In this document: positions 14,301 through 25,409 of the stretch, piece by piece
Numbering within the stretch: the first letter of the stretch is position 1
How the letters are laid out: every line of letters starts with the position of its first letter
DNA from: Lytechinus pictus
Taxonomy: Eukaryota > Echinodermata > Echinoidea > Temnopleuroida > Toxopneustidae
Direction: 5' to 3'
DNA length: 64,000 nucleotides
Assembly: GCF_037042905.1 (NCBI RefSeq)
Contig: NW_026974140.1
Span: 15,116,001 to 15,180,000 of the forward strand
Position numbers and translations under genes: made by a program
The notes under the pieces: generated by a model
Seen by the model: the letters and a program-made list of their open reading frames with translations, nothing else
What the model was told of the DNA's origin: nothing
Database searches by the model: none

Positions 14301-15364
14301 CACAATGAATTAAGTGTGACTTGAAATCATGCTTAAATGCCAAAATACAATTGACATACAATGTACATCAAGTAATCTCACTGATGGAAATGCGATAACG
14401 CGTGTTCTCAGACCATGATCTGTATCAGTACCTGTAAATTCTTAGTTGCATGTGATATATATATATATAACACATGGTACTACCATGATGTGTTATATAT
14501 ATATCACATGCAACTAAGAATTTACATGGGATTTTTCAGTCACACTTCTTTGTGAAACACCACCAAGTTCTCATCTTACTAATTCCAATGTCAGTTGTAG
14601 ATTAATGTAGATGTCCTTCTGCCAATACAGTAGGTTGTATCCTATTTCCACAATTACTGCACTTTGTGAACAGTAATTATGAATCATATTATCAGCAGCT
14701 TTGTATAATATTGATAATAGGAGCAGTCTTGGGTAGAATGGTTGTTACAGAAGAGTAACTTAGATTACCTGAGTTGTAGTCGAAACCTCATCTGCATGTA
14801 TAAACATGATCCAAATTATATTAAAAGGTCAACACCTTGTAAGATTCACCTTGTAAGATTTATCCTAGAACAAACTTTATTTAAAGTTTGATGATCTGAC
14901 GTGAAAATAGACATAAGACCAGAATCAAAAGGTCAAGATTATGACCCATTGATCAATTATTATACTGGGTTGAATTGGGGTTTATCTGATTGATTGGGTG
15001 TTAGAGATAAAACTTAAAACTTTACACAATCACGAAAAGTAGGTAAGCTATCTAATTTATGTATTAGATTTAAAAACACAAACTTTAGTATTCAGTAACT
15101 TTATTTCTCAGAAGAATACAATTTTAAAAGATGATTCATATCAATGATCTTTATGTACAGGGTCTGAAGACTGGTATGTATTACCTTCGCACACGCCCAG
15201 CTGCTAACCCTATCCAGTTCACTCTCAATAAACTAAGCTTGAAGGAGAAATCAGGAACCAAGCTAACGGATGCTGAAGAACAAGAGAAGGAGAAGGCCAA
15301 GAATGAAGCAGCTATGGTCTGCTCTCTAGAAAATAAGGATGCCTGTCTGTCATGCGGATCTTAG
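2342..15364 (+). CDS. RRM1: Ribonucleoside-diphosphate reductase large subunit (class I, RRM1)
   Basis: It reduces ribonucleoside diphosphates to deoxyribonucleotides in the cytosol, working with the R2 radical subunit (not in this window). Coding exons: 2342-2375, 4284-4372, 5544-5721, 6356-6456, 6821-6880, 7591-7630, 7971-8047, 8286-8371, 8916-9057, 9793-9876, 10427-10668, 11094-11295, 12011-12160, 12698-12919, 13208-13516, 14041-14229, 15161-15364. They sum to 2409 nt, or 802 aa; human RRM1 has 792. All introns are GT-AG and the phases agree. The N-terminal ATP-cone begins [14 protein letters not shown]. The active site is intact: Cys223 (SSCFLL), Asn432/Cys434/Glu436 (NLCTEIVEY), Cys449 (VAVCNLA) and the radical-relay pair Tyr742-Tyr743 ([12 protein letters not shown]). 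The C-terminal swinging-arm thiols are present in CLSCGS. Position offsets from human (+5, then +10 at the tail) match throughout. The start is the first in-frame ATG (CCAAGATGC). A functional gene is expected. Confidence 0.97.
3461..4007. mobile_element. TTAA-bounded foldback MITE in RRM1 intron 1
   Basis: The termini are TTAAAGGACAAGTCCACCCC on the left and, on the right, GGGGTGGACTTGACCTTTAA, an inverted match. The homology continues inward, so that most of the 547 bp folds as one imperfect hairpin, for example 'cacaaaacagttatatgcac' near 3600 against 'gtgcatatcactgttttgtg' near 3850. No coding capacity. TTAA at both outer edges suggests piggyBac-type mobilisation, which is inference. A related element lies at 60019-60611, and a fragment of this family at 47571-47712. 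Confidence 0.75.
14281..14566. mobile_element. Small foldback MITE in RRM1 intron 16
   Basis: Outer arms GGTGTTTCACAATGAATTAA near 14295 and, inverted, 'cttctttgtgaaacaccacc' ending near 14565 enclose a second, nearly perfect stem. The inner stem runs 14434-14525 (GTAAATTCTTAGTTGCATGT against its complement) with an (AT)n middle. A run of G's at 14281-14296 adjoins the left end. No reading frame. Confidence 0.6.
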
Positions 15365-16975
15365 ATCGGCTCTGACCTCATCGCAATACTTGAAATATAA
15401 GGATTATAATGAATGAAATTCTTTGAAGGCTATCACCTTTTGAACTCAAACACTCAATGTCCTCTCAGATGTATCATCATCCCCAAAGTTCATTTTCATT
15501 GACCTCAAACATGAAGGGGTTGACCTATTATGTGACACTTTTCCTAAATATAATACCCTACCAAATTTACCCATTGCATTTTGGAGGAATGATCTCATGC
15601 AATGTGGGAATGCTTGTTTCAACACAACATATTGATATGTTTTGGAGTTACATGTACGAGCATTCTTGCACAGACACAAAAGACATTTACTTGTTGCAGT
15701 TTTTGGTAACTGACCTTCAATATGAAACAAGCTGATTTTATGAAAAGGTCATCTATTATGTTTAATCTTTTAACATGAAAAGGATAGTTTTCCTATATGT
15801 AAGATCTTAGAGCCTTTTGATATGGACCACAGTATTGCATGGAAGACAAGACACCGCTGCTTTTGAGGCTTGATATACCTTAACCAGTTGACTGCTGAAT
15901 ACTTCTTTTCCTATTTTTTTTTGTACATTGACCAACAGGTTCCAGTAGTCAACGGGCTAAGTGCCTAGGCATATGCAATTGATGTTCAGCAGTTCAGAAC
16001 TTTTGATGCAATTTTGTGGTCCTTTTGTAAAGAGATGAAAATATAGTATGAAGGTCTTGGATCTTACATAAGAGGAGAGTCTATGAAATGTTCTGAGAAA
16101 AAAAGAACTATTTGGAAACAACATTCTTAGGTTATTTCCTGTTGATGTGAATAATGATTTAATGTGGCTTTATTTATTACTATGTGTTCATTAAGCCCAT
16201 AAGTCAATTTCTCTAAGTCACCGGTCAAATAACTTCCTCCCACGACTTCCAAGAAAAACCGCAAGTCAAGCATAGCACAAATTACTACTTTCTTTACCTA
16301 CAACTTATAGGCAGATCATAGATTAAAATGTAAATATGTGTAAAATTGGTTTTGTATACTTTTATATAATATTTAGAATAAAGGTTTTGAACGTAGGGCT
16401 TCTCAAGTGGATAGCCATATAAATAGTGTATCATGGGGATATGTTTCAAGATTTAAAAATGATCAGTCAGAAGTTTCTCCTCAAAGTGTCTACCACCTTG
16501 CAAGCCTGTCCACTTTGAGATAACCCTATAGAGGGCAGCATACTCATTTTGTGGAAGTGGATCTAATATTTATAAACTACTATTCAATTTTGTGAATGTT
16601 GTCCTTTGTGTAATTGTTACTTGAAAAAAATGAAATTCGACAAAAATTGTATTTAAAAAAATTGAAGGAAAAAAAATGTTGAGTATTTATGAAGAGAGTA
16701 AGATTTTGATAACCACATCTATACTCAATATTACAGTTATACTGTGATGGGTAGAAATGTTCTTAATTTTAGATGGCTAAAGATTTGAACACATTAAACT
16801 TTACCCTGCATTAAATGCACTCAATCTGATAAATAATATTCTATAATAAGCTCATGTGATGAACAGTGAATTATAAACAAAATATTCCAAATAAAAAATT
16901 ATGTGAATGTATTTACAATAGCCATGTACAGTTATGTGTACATAATAAAGCTAAATGCCTCTTCAGTGGATGTTG
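15365..16975 (+). other. RRM1 3'UTR (probable extent)
   Basis: AT-rich noncoding sequence after the RRM1 stop. AATAAA occurs at 16377-16382 and at 16944-16949. The second is followed within 25-40 nt by a GT-rich stretch ('tgttgtattggtcttgatg') and is the better 3' end. Confidence 0.5.
16944..16949 (+). promoter_or_regulatory. Candidate polyadenylation signal AATAAA for RRM1
   Basis: A canonical hexamer with a downstream GT-rich element. An alternative upstream hexamer at 16377 could give a shorter transcript. Confidence 0.5.
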
Positions 16976-17276
16976 TATTGGTCTTGATGTCTGGTTATAT
17001 TCAGAATTATGTTAAATTTTGATCATGATAAGCGTAATGTTGAGTGAATAGCCTTAGAGTTAGTTTGACCGATGTGATCCTTAAGTGGAAGTGATATTGA
17101 TAGTGATCGTTATGATGAAGTAATTGAGATATGATGGTAGCGATGGTGATTATGCTGATGTCGATGGAAAATATGTAGATGGCTTCGCTGATGCAGGGTA
17201 CGAGACAATTTGATGATTGACAGTGGTGGCAAAGATTACAATGATGAATATGGTGATGGTAGTCATGATCATTGAC

Positions 17277-18011
17277 GGTGGTCACTGATCATGGTTCTGT
17301 TGGTGGTGTTATGTCTATTGTGGTGATGATGTTGGTGGTGTTATGTCTATTGTGGTTGTGATGTTGGTGGTGTTATGTCTATTGTGGTGGTGATGCTGGT
17401 GGTGGCGTTATGACGATATTGGCGAGCCTGAGGATGGAGGTGGTGTTATGATGACGATATGTGTTGATGGTGGTGGTGATGAAGATTAAATGAGGATGGT
17501 GGTTAAGACAAGAATTGTATTATCAATGGTATAGAAAGTGAGATAATTGCCAGAAGGGAGTTGACTTTAAAGAACAATACATGTATTTCACCTCTTGAAG
17601 TGAAGAAAAGTATGGAGACTTGATTGTGATGTGAGGAATGCGGAAAAAAGCAATGTTAATGGTGATGAAATTGATGGTGGTCACTGATCATGGTTATGTT
17701 ATGACTGATGGTGATGGTGTTATGTCTGACTATTGTGGTGGTGGTGGTGGTGTTATGACGATTTATGGTGAACCTGAGGATGGAGGTGGTGTTATGACGA
17801 TTGTGGTGGTGATGAAGATTAAATGAGGATGGTGGTTAAGACAAAAATTGTATTATCAATGGTATAGAAAGTGAGATAATTGCCAGAAGGGAGTTGGCTT
17901 TTAAAGAACAATACATGTATTTCACCTCTTGAGGTGAAGAAAAGTATGGAGACTTGATTGTGATGCCAGTGAGGAATGCGAAAGAAAGCAATGTAAATAT
18001 TGATGAAATTA
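17277..18011. repeat. Imperfect tandem duplication with GGT/GAT minisatellite core
   Basis: Two copies start with GGTGGTCACTGATCATGGTT at 17277 and 17676 and end with GATGAAATT near 17673 and 18011. The distal ~180 bp (from 'gatgaagattaaatgagg' through 'gaggaatgcg') is nearly identical. The proximal parts differ in the number of 'ggtggtgttatgtctattgt' subunits, as expected for replication slippage. Confidence 0.7.
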
Positions 18012-20389
18012 TTCGTGGAAAATTAAACGTAACTGAAGAACATTACATTTATTTTCGATTGAACTCGCAGAATAACCCTTTTTCATTGCTATTTGGTCAT
18101 GACGAATGTACTCCCTGAGTGATAGGAGCATAATTTCATGGGGGCGCACTGATCTCCGATATTTGTTTTTCATTTTTTGAAATGGGGGCTGATGACTGCA
18201 AAAAAAGGTCTAACAAGCCCCCCCAAAAGTAACTTCGATAAGGAGGGGAGGAGCTTTCTGGCGTTAAGTTTCTTAATAGCATAAGAGGTTATTATTTAGA
18301 AAGGAGTAGATAGCTTTCTACTTGTTTCCATTTAAAGGGGGGGGGCGAGCTTCCGCGGACTAGAAATAGCCCGACCTAAATCTGAAAAGATTGTCATTGT
18401 TTTTAAAGCCATAAAATCAACGAGGCTGATTGAATAGAGTGATATTATTCAACTTTTCAATGCAAAGCCCGATTTGAAAATAAATAGTCAATTATTTGTT
18501 TTGAAATAGCGTTCTAACTTTTCATGCAAAAATAAGTCAATATTTTTGGAGCACACAGACTGCCTAAATAATAGATTATATTATATTGGGAACACATTAA
18601 ATGCATGAGAAATAAAATAGTGCACTGCAGTGACACAGCTGCTCATTTTAGTACCCTGGTACAAAAGTGTTTATTTCACAGACATACATCAACGAAATCA
18701 ATCAATATACAATGAATTGCTTTACCCGATAAATTGTATCAGGTTGGATTGCGAAATAGTTTACTGTGAGTTGATCGCATCATTTTTTCACACTATATAC
18801 TGTACATACTCCGAGCGTGTAACAAGCCTTTTTACTTTTCAAAGTGCTGTAAATATCACAAATTTGAATTCATAATTTCCTATCTTTAGCCATATCCAAA
18901 CTGTCAGTGTCTCAACCGGATGATTGAATGCATTTCTTTGTACAAGTATATATTCATGTGAATAGCATGTTAATAGAAACAAGAATGTGAACATGATCTA
19001 TAGGAGAAACACGACCAAATTCCAAACCCAAACCAAACTATTTTAATTCTACGTTACCGTTGAATCGGTGTTTTTCGCAAGGGGTGTTAAATATGTGCAG
19101 GGCGGATAGAGGGAAATAGAAATAGAGAGAGGGGGTAAATGAGGAGGGAGGGAAAGAAGGCCCAAATGGAGAGGAACGAGAGCGGAAGGACAGCAGCTAG
19201 AGAGCAGGGAGAAGAAGCAAAGTGGATTACTTTGTGAGGATGTGTACATGAAAATTTGAATTGAAATAAAAATAAAAATACACCCACTGTTACCCCCTTC
19301 TTTCCCATACAGTAGTGATTTCGAGTGATTTGAAATTTACTCAAGATTTAACATTACACAATATGCCATTGCGCCCTCTAGGACGCCATCCATATATGAA
19401 CCAAAATCGTCGACAGGGAAGGGTGACGAGATTGCCGAATAATTTTCACGCGCTATCAACACTTATTAAATAGAAAGATAATACAGTAACAAACAACAAA
19501 TGAACTATCTATTACTAGTGAAATTCATTTCAACTTAATTTCCCTATTTGGAAGTATATTTCTCATTGATTTTGATGTGATCTTTCGCCAACGATCACCC
19601 ATGGCCCAGTTGCATAAAATAATTTTTACCGGAGAAAACTTTGGTTACTTTTAGCGGATTTTTTCCAATAATAAAAGTCAATGGCAGAATTATGCTAACC
19701 TGAAATCTCAATCTTATCAGTTTTTTTTCTTAATGGTAAGCATTTTCTTTTAATAGGCATACAATGAAAGTTAATCAAACAAGGAGTAACATCTGATATT
19801 CGGTCATCGGAAAATAATATTTACATCTACCGGCAACAAAGTATCATCCATTCAGATGGAAGACAGTCGCAATACTGCAACATTTCTTTGTGCAAAAGTC
19901 ATGAAAGTGGTTTAGATCCAGTAACAAAAACAGATATATTCATATCTTTCCAAAACACATTAATTAAAAAGAGCACATCAGATTTTCCGATAGGCCGTAT
20001 GTTCATATGCTTGATCGTTAGTTTTGATGATATACTTTTGATAACAGAATAATCTATTGTAAATAATACATGATGGTCTATTTATAGATTTAAATCACTT
20101 ACTGTAATCCCGATTCATCATCATCAACAAGATATTTTCCTCTGAATGTTAGAAAAAATAGCAGAAGACAAATTTATATAGTTCTTGGACATTTATCTTT
20201 GAAAGTAAATGATCAGAGTTAGTTACATTGATGCATTCTTGGTGGAGAACAATGATCAAATTGAGACGATAAGCACTGAAGATGATGTTATTCAACGAAT
20301 CTTTGAAATATTGATCAATGATTACGACATACTTTATCTTGAATTACATTCTGTTATACCATTGTCCGTATAATCTTTCAAAGCACCAT
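18012..20389. other. Intergenic DNA between convergent genes; transporter 3'UTR at right end
   Basis: AT-rich with some G-rich patches (18340s, 19090-19200, the latter purine-rich). No exon was recognised on either strand. The segment next to 20389 should hold the 3'UTR of the - strand transporter, but I see no clear polyadenylation hexamer for it. Confidence 0.4.
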
Positions 20390-23300
20390 CTACCCGTAAA
20401 ATGCAAATAAGAACACACCAACTCCACAGAGTAAGACTGCATTCCAGGCAACAATCTTTTTAACCAAAGGTTTTTCCTCAATCGATGTCAATTTTCTTTC
20501 CAGCTCCATCTTTTCCTTTTCCGTCATCGGTGGTTTGTCATCGAGAGTGGTATCGATACTGCATAAGAAATTCCAAGATTTTCCCAAAAAGCTCGTCCTA
20601 GCTGCCGCTTCTGTGAATAAGAAACACACACGTTCCATTTTTCATGAGATGCAATTAATTTTCTGTGCATATTTTGATTATTATAACTATTGGTTTTTAC
20701 ATTACATAGACTTTTTATCACAGGTATCCTACCTTCTTATACATTTTCATATACCACTATTTTTGCAAAATTAACATTTGTTCAGACAATTATGACCTAT
20801 CGATGATCACATTTTACAGGATTATGAAAATTTTCCGAAAATATCTAGTAACCGAAAGACAACGATATATATTGTTATCTTTTGTACATGTTTTATTATT
20901 TAAACCCGTGATCCTATATAATGTACCTAAATACGGTGGTGACATGTGACCTCGGAAATAAGTATTATCTTGAACATGTGGTATAAAAGATGGAGTAGTA
21001 AATTCAATTCATTTTATTTTCTACATATTGAGTAAAAAAAAATTCAATATCAGTGCAATCAAAATATATACATAGATAATTACAATACAAATATAAATAG
21101 TTAGAATATATTGCATGATAAAAAGACATGAGAAAATCTAAAATAAGGAGGGGATTGACAAAGGCCATATTGGTCTATCAAGGTCAATCCCCAATGAGAA
21201 AATAAATGGAATACATAAATTACATATGAGAAAAAAAGATACTTGACCTAAAAAAAAAAGACCAGACAAGGCAAAATACAGTAAAAAAAAAAAGAATAAA
21301 GGGGGAGACAACAAATAAAACTAAATTAAGGAGTAAGAAGGGAAATCTTATATTTGCATTTGAAAGAAAGGAGTGTGGGGGAATGTTTAAGTTCATAAAA
21401 TAAAGAATTCCAAAGTTTAGGTCCGACATATTGAATAGTGTTTCGTGAAAAAGTGTATTTGAAATTTGAAGATATCATTAGCTTGTCGGGTTAGACGACC
21501 GGTAAGTGTTTTATTTTGTACAAAACGTTTATTAAGAAAGTTTGGCACGAGATTATTGTAATAAGAATACATAAATATAGTAGTTTGATGATTATTAATT
21601 TGATCTAGAGTGAGCATTTTATATTTGGCGAAAAATGGTGCTGTGTGTAAGATGTTTAGAGTTTGTGATAATTCTTATTGCACGTTTTTGAAGTATTCTT
21701 AATATACTCAGATGGCAATCAGAACAATTTCCCCAAACAATAATTAAAATGAGGTAAAAGTATTGTATAATACAGATTAAGAAGGATATTCAAAGTTTAA
21801 GTCTATTCATGACACCTAATGTTTTTGCTACTTTACAAGACACGCTATTAATATGTTCTTTCCAAGTTAATTTATCATCTATAGTAACCCCAAAAAATAA
21901 GTAGAATGGACAAATGGAATATTACAACCATTGATACTTACATTTATTTCATTACAATTTATATTTTTATTTTTAGGTTGGAATGACATACAAAGAGTTT
22001 AATCAAGATTTAAGTCTATTTGCTAAAACCATGAATTGGCCTTAGGTAATTCCGTAGAGATTGTGTTATTTAGCGTCTATACGTTGTCCCTGTTAAAAAT
22101 GAATTTGTGTCATCTGCAAAAACAATTGGTTTGAGTATATCAATTGCGTATTGAATATCATTAACGTATAAAAGAACTGTTTTCTTCTACCCCATGATAA
22201 TTATCAATTCTATTAACTTACTTTCAGTCAATTCTTTCATCTTTTCGGCTTTGATTGCTTCATTCTCTCTATCTTTCCGTTCTTCTTCTTCAGACATTGG
22301 TTTCCTTGGCAACTGGATGGATTTGGTCCACCATGTTAGTCTTATTAACTGTTTGTAGAACGCAGAAAATGTTAAATTGGAGGAAAATATCATGAGAATA
22401 AGATACATTTCACTAGTCAAAATGATCTACAGATCAGGAAATACTTTTATTGATTTAAGATTCATGGAGGAAATTATGCATAACAGTTTATACAAAATCC
22501 GCCTAAAACACACAAACAAAAACTTCCACCAGTCAGAAATTACATTGAGTTCTCTTTTAATGAAACTGTTAGGATAATTGCATTATAATGTACATACCTT
22601 TGATGATTCTATAGGTTTGGTGATAAGACTAATTGCGACGATAAAGAATAGAGCGGCGCCGTACAAGAAACAGGCGAAGTGAAGATAGTGAAAGTTCTTT
22701 ACAATCGCAGGTCGGTCGTCTTCTTGTCCACATCCGGGAACTCCAAATATGATGTCACAAATTGCTCGACTTAATCCAATGATGAATCCACATACTAATC
22801 CGTAGAAGGCTCCCTGTTTATGAATAAGTAAATTAAAGAAAACATTTAAGATAAAAATGCGATATGACAATTAATTAAAAAGTGATTGGTAAAATGTGGA
22901 AGAGGACGGATTAAAAAAGAGCCCGCGAAAAAGATACATATGGCGACTGTCCTCTACACTGAATGTGATTTAAATTAAAATATTAGATTAAACATGTATG
23001 ATTTGTATATCCAGAGTTTATTTCCTTATTACATCGTACATTCACGACTTCATAGATGCAATAATCGAGATCCACTTTCACTTTGCACGTGTAAATAAAA
23101 GTAGCAAAGGTAAATCTGTACTCCTTTTCTGCTTATTTGATGGATTGTATACGACTCTCTCTTTTCAAAAGTAAGATCAAAGGTGGCCCTATGTTATTTT
23201 GATAGGGGGTATGCACAGTGACGTCATTTTTCACAATTGAAAACACTGTTGGATTACACTACACATACCTCTCTTTTTATAGTCCTCTTCTTTCTTCCCT

Positions 23301-25347
23301 TTTCTTCTTGTTCTCAAATTTCCTCCCCTTTTCCCTTTTCACTGCCTGAAAAAAAACTATGGGGCGACCACCCCTGCCCAATGTAACGCGCCACCCCTCA
23401 ACAAGGTAAGGTATTGAATCTTCAAACCCTAAAAAGTCATCTTATCAAACCTCATTCCATCTATATACTTATCAAACTTAATTACCGCTTCATTAATTCT
23501 CTCGGATAGGATAGCTGCCGTATAGAGAGCAAACATAGTTGGTGAGAAGTATGATGATATAGACTGAATGTAGACGAAGAGTTCTCCTGAACCAAATGCT
23601 TCTATAACCGGGAGCCATAGCACACTCACAACAACTAAAATTATCGTACACAATCTGAAAATTAAGAAAAAGAAACCAAACTATGGTTATCCAGCAATAT
23701 GATATATTAATATATAATGTAATATAATATATTATAATATATTATATTTATTATCGTTCATTTCTTCGGACTGGGTGTAATCATCGTGTAAATCAAGATT
23801 TTTAGCAAAATATTTTCGAATTTAAAAACACAAATAATTTAATACTTGGTTTTAATATCGGGGAACAAATTGACACGAAAATGGAGCTATTGTAGACATG
23901 CTTGTCTATATGTAAAGAAACCCAATCATTTAAACAATTTTCTACATATTTCCTGAAAGTTATTTATTATACAAGAATGAAAATAATGAAATCTTTTCAG
24001 AAGAAATGATAAGTTATGGTCATGATAATTCAATTGCATAAATCCATTACTTGTTTATGTTATTTCAATAAGAGTTTCAAAACTTACTTTCCAGCAATAA
24101 CGAGTTCCAATTCAGTTGAAGAAGGTCGTATTTTAAGCCAAATATCAATGACAAACATTGAACTTGCGCTGTTAAATATAGAGGTCAATGAACTCATCAA
24201 GGCTGCCAACATAGCAGCGAGCATTAGACCTTTCAGACCTGGAGAGGGTGAGTGGTAGAAGGGATTTGTGGGTACATCGTAAGTTAGTGAATCATTATAT
24301 TTTGAACCAGTCCATGCAGGCTACGCTCAATATATCTAGGGATCAAAGTTCTTCAAACAATTCTGCATATCAAACACGCATTAATTGAGTTTTAAACGTT
24401 GCCAATCATGAGATAAAAATCTAACTAGAAGTACTTGACTGAGAACGAACTTGCATGGTCACCCACAAGTGAAGTGATCATGAACAATTGGTGATGTAAA
24501 TGACAGAGATAATGTTTTCATCTTTGACACAGCGGGGCTGCTTATTACGAAACTTTGATACATTTTATTTTTCCCTATTTATGAGATGCATCTCATCTAC
24601 CATTGTAATCATTGTTAAAATCATTCCATGGTCGTACGAAGGGTTGTTTTTCCGAGGGGACCGGAATGGGCAAAATCTCGAAGCGAAAGATTGAAGCAAC
24701 CGAACTGAACGCAAATGAGGAGCGTTTCTGTCTAGATTGTACTTTTTGTGGACAATTTTGGGTTTTGTTTTGGGTTTTGGGGTCATAAAAGACCAATGTT
24801 TTGGAAATTTTAGATTAGGGGATAAATTTGTATGACCATGCATAATAAACATTCATTAATTAATCTTAAGAGGTGCTGTATAACTTACCAGTTGGCATGA
24901 GATATATTAGCATCCTGGGGTAGGCGATATTAGAACATCCATTAGGATTACCACAAACCTCCTCACATACATCAGGATCTACACATCCAACCTCATCTAT
25001 GAATTCCCATGACAAGAAAATGATATTCAATCAGCAAAGGGAAACTATATACAGTACTGCTTAATGGATTAAATGCATATTTGAAGAAAAAAAAACAGAT
25101 AAATGTGAGGACATGAAAAACACGGAAATGCATAATCATCTTATGACATGTTCTCAAATAAAGAATTTTAGGGGGAATTTATCAGAAAGGGAATTCTAAA
25201 TACTGTATACGGTATACAAAGTTTGTAAAAAATAAGTAGCAATATGTTTTGATGACCATTATCAATTATATTATCTGTTAATTCTTCCTCCTTCCTCCTC
25301 CTTTTGCTCCTCCTCTTCAACACCACCGCCATCATCACCGCTATCAC

Positions 25348-25409
<62 letters not shown>

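Noticed and set aside
23700-23755. AT-rich palindromic tract as a regulatory element
   Set aside because: A simple (TA)n-like sequence within an intron, without other structure.
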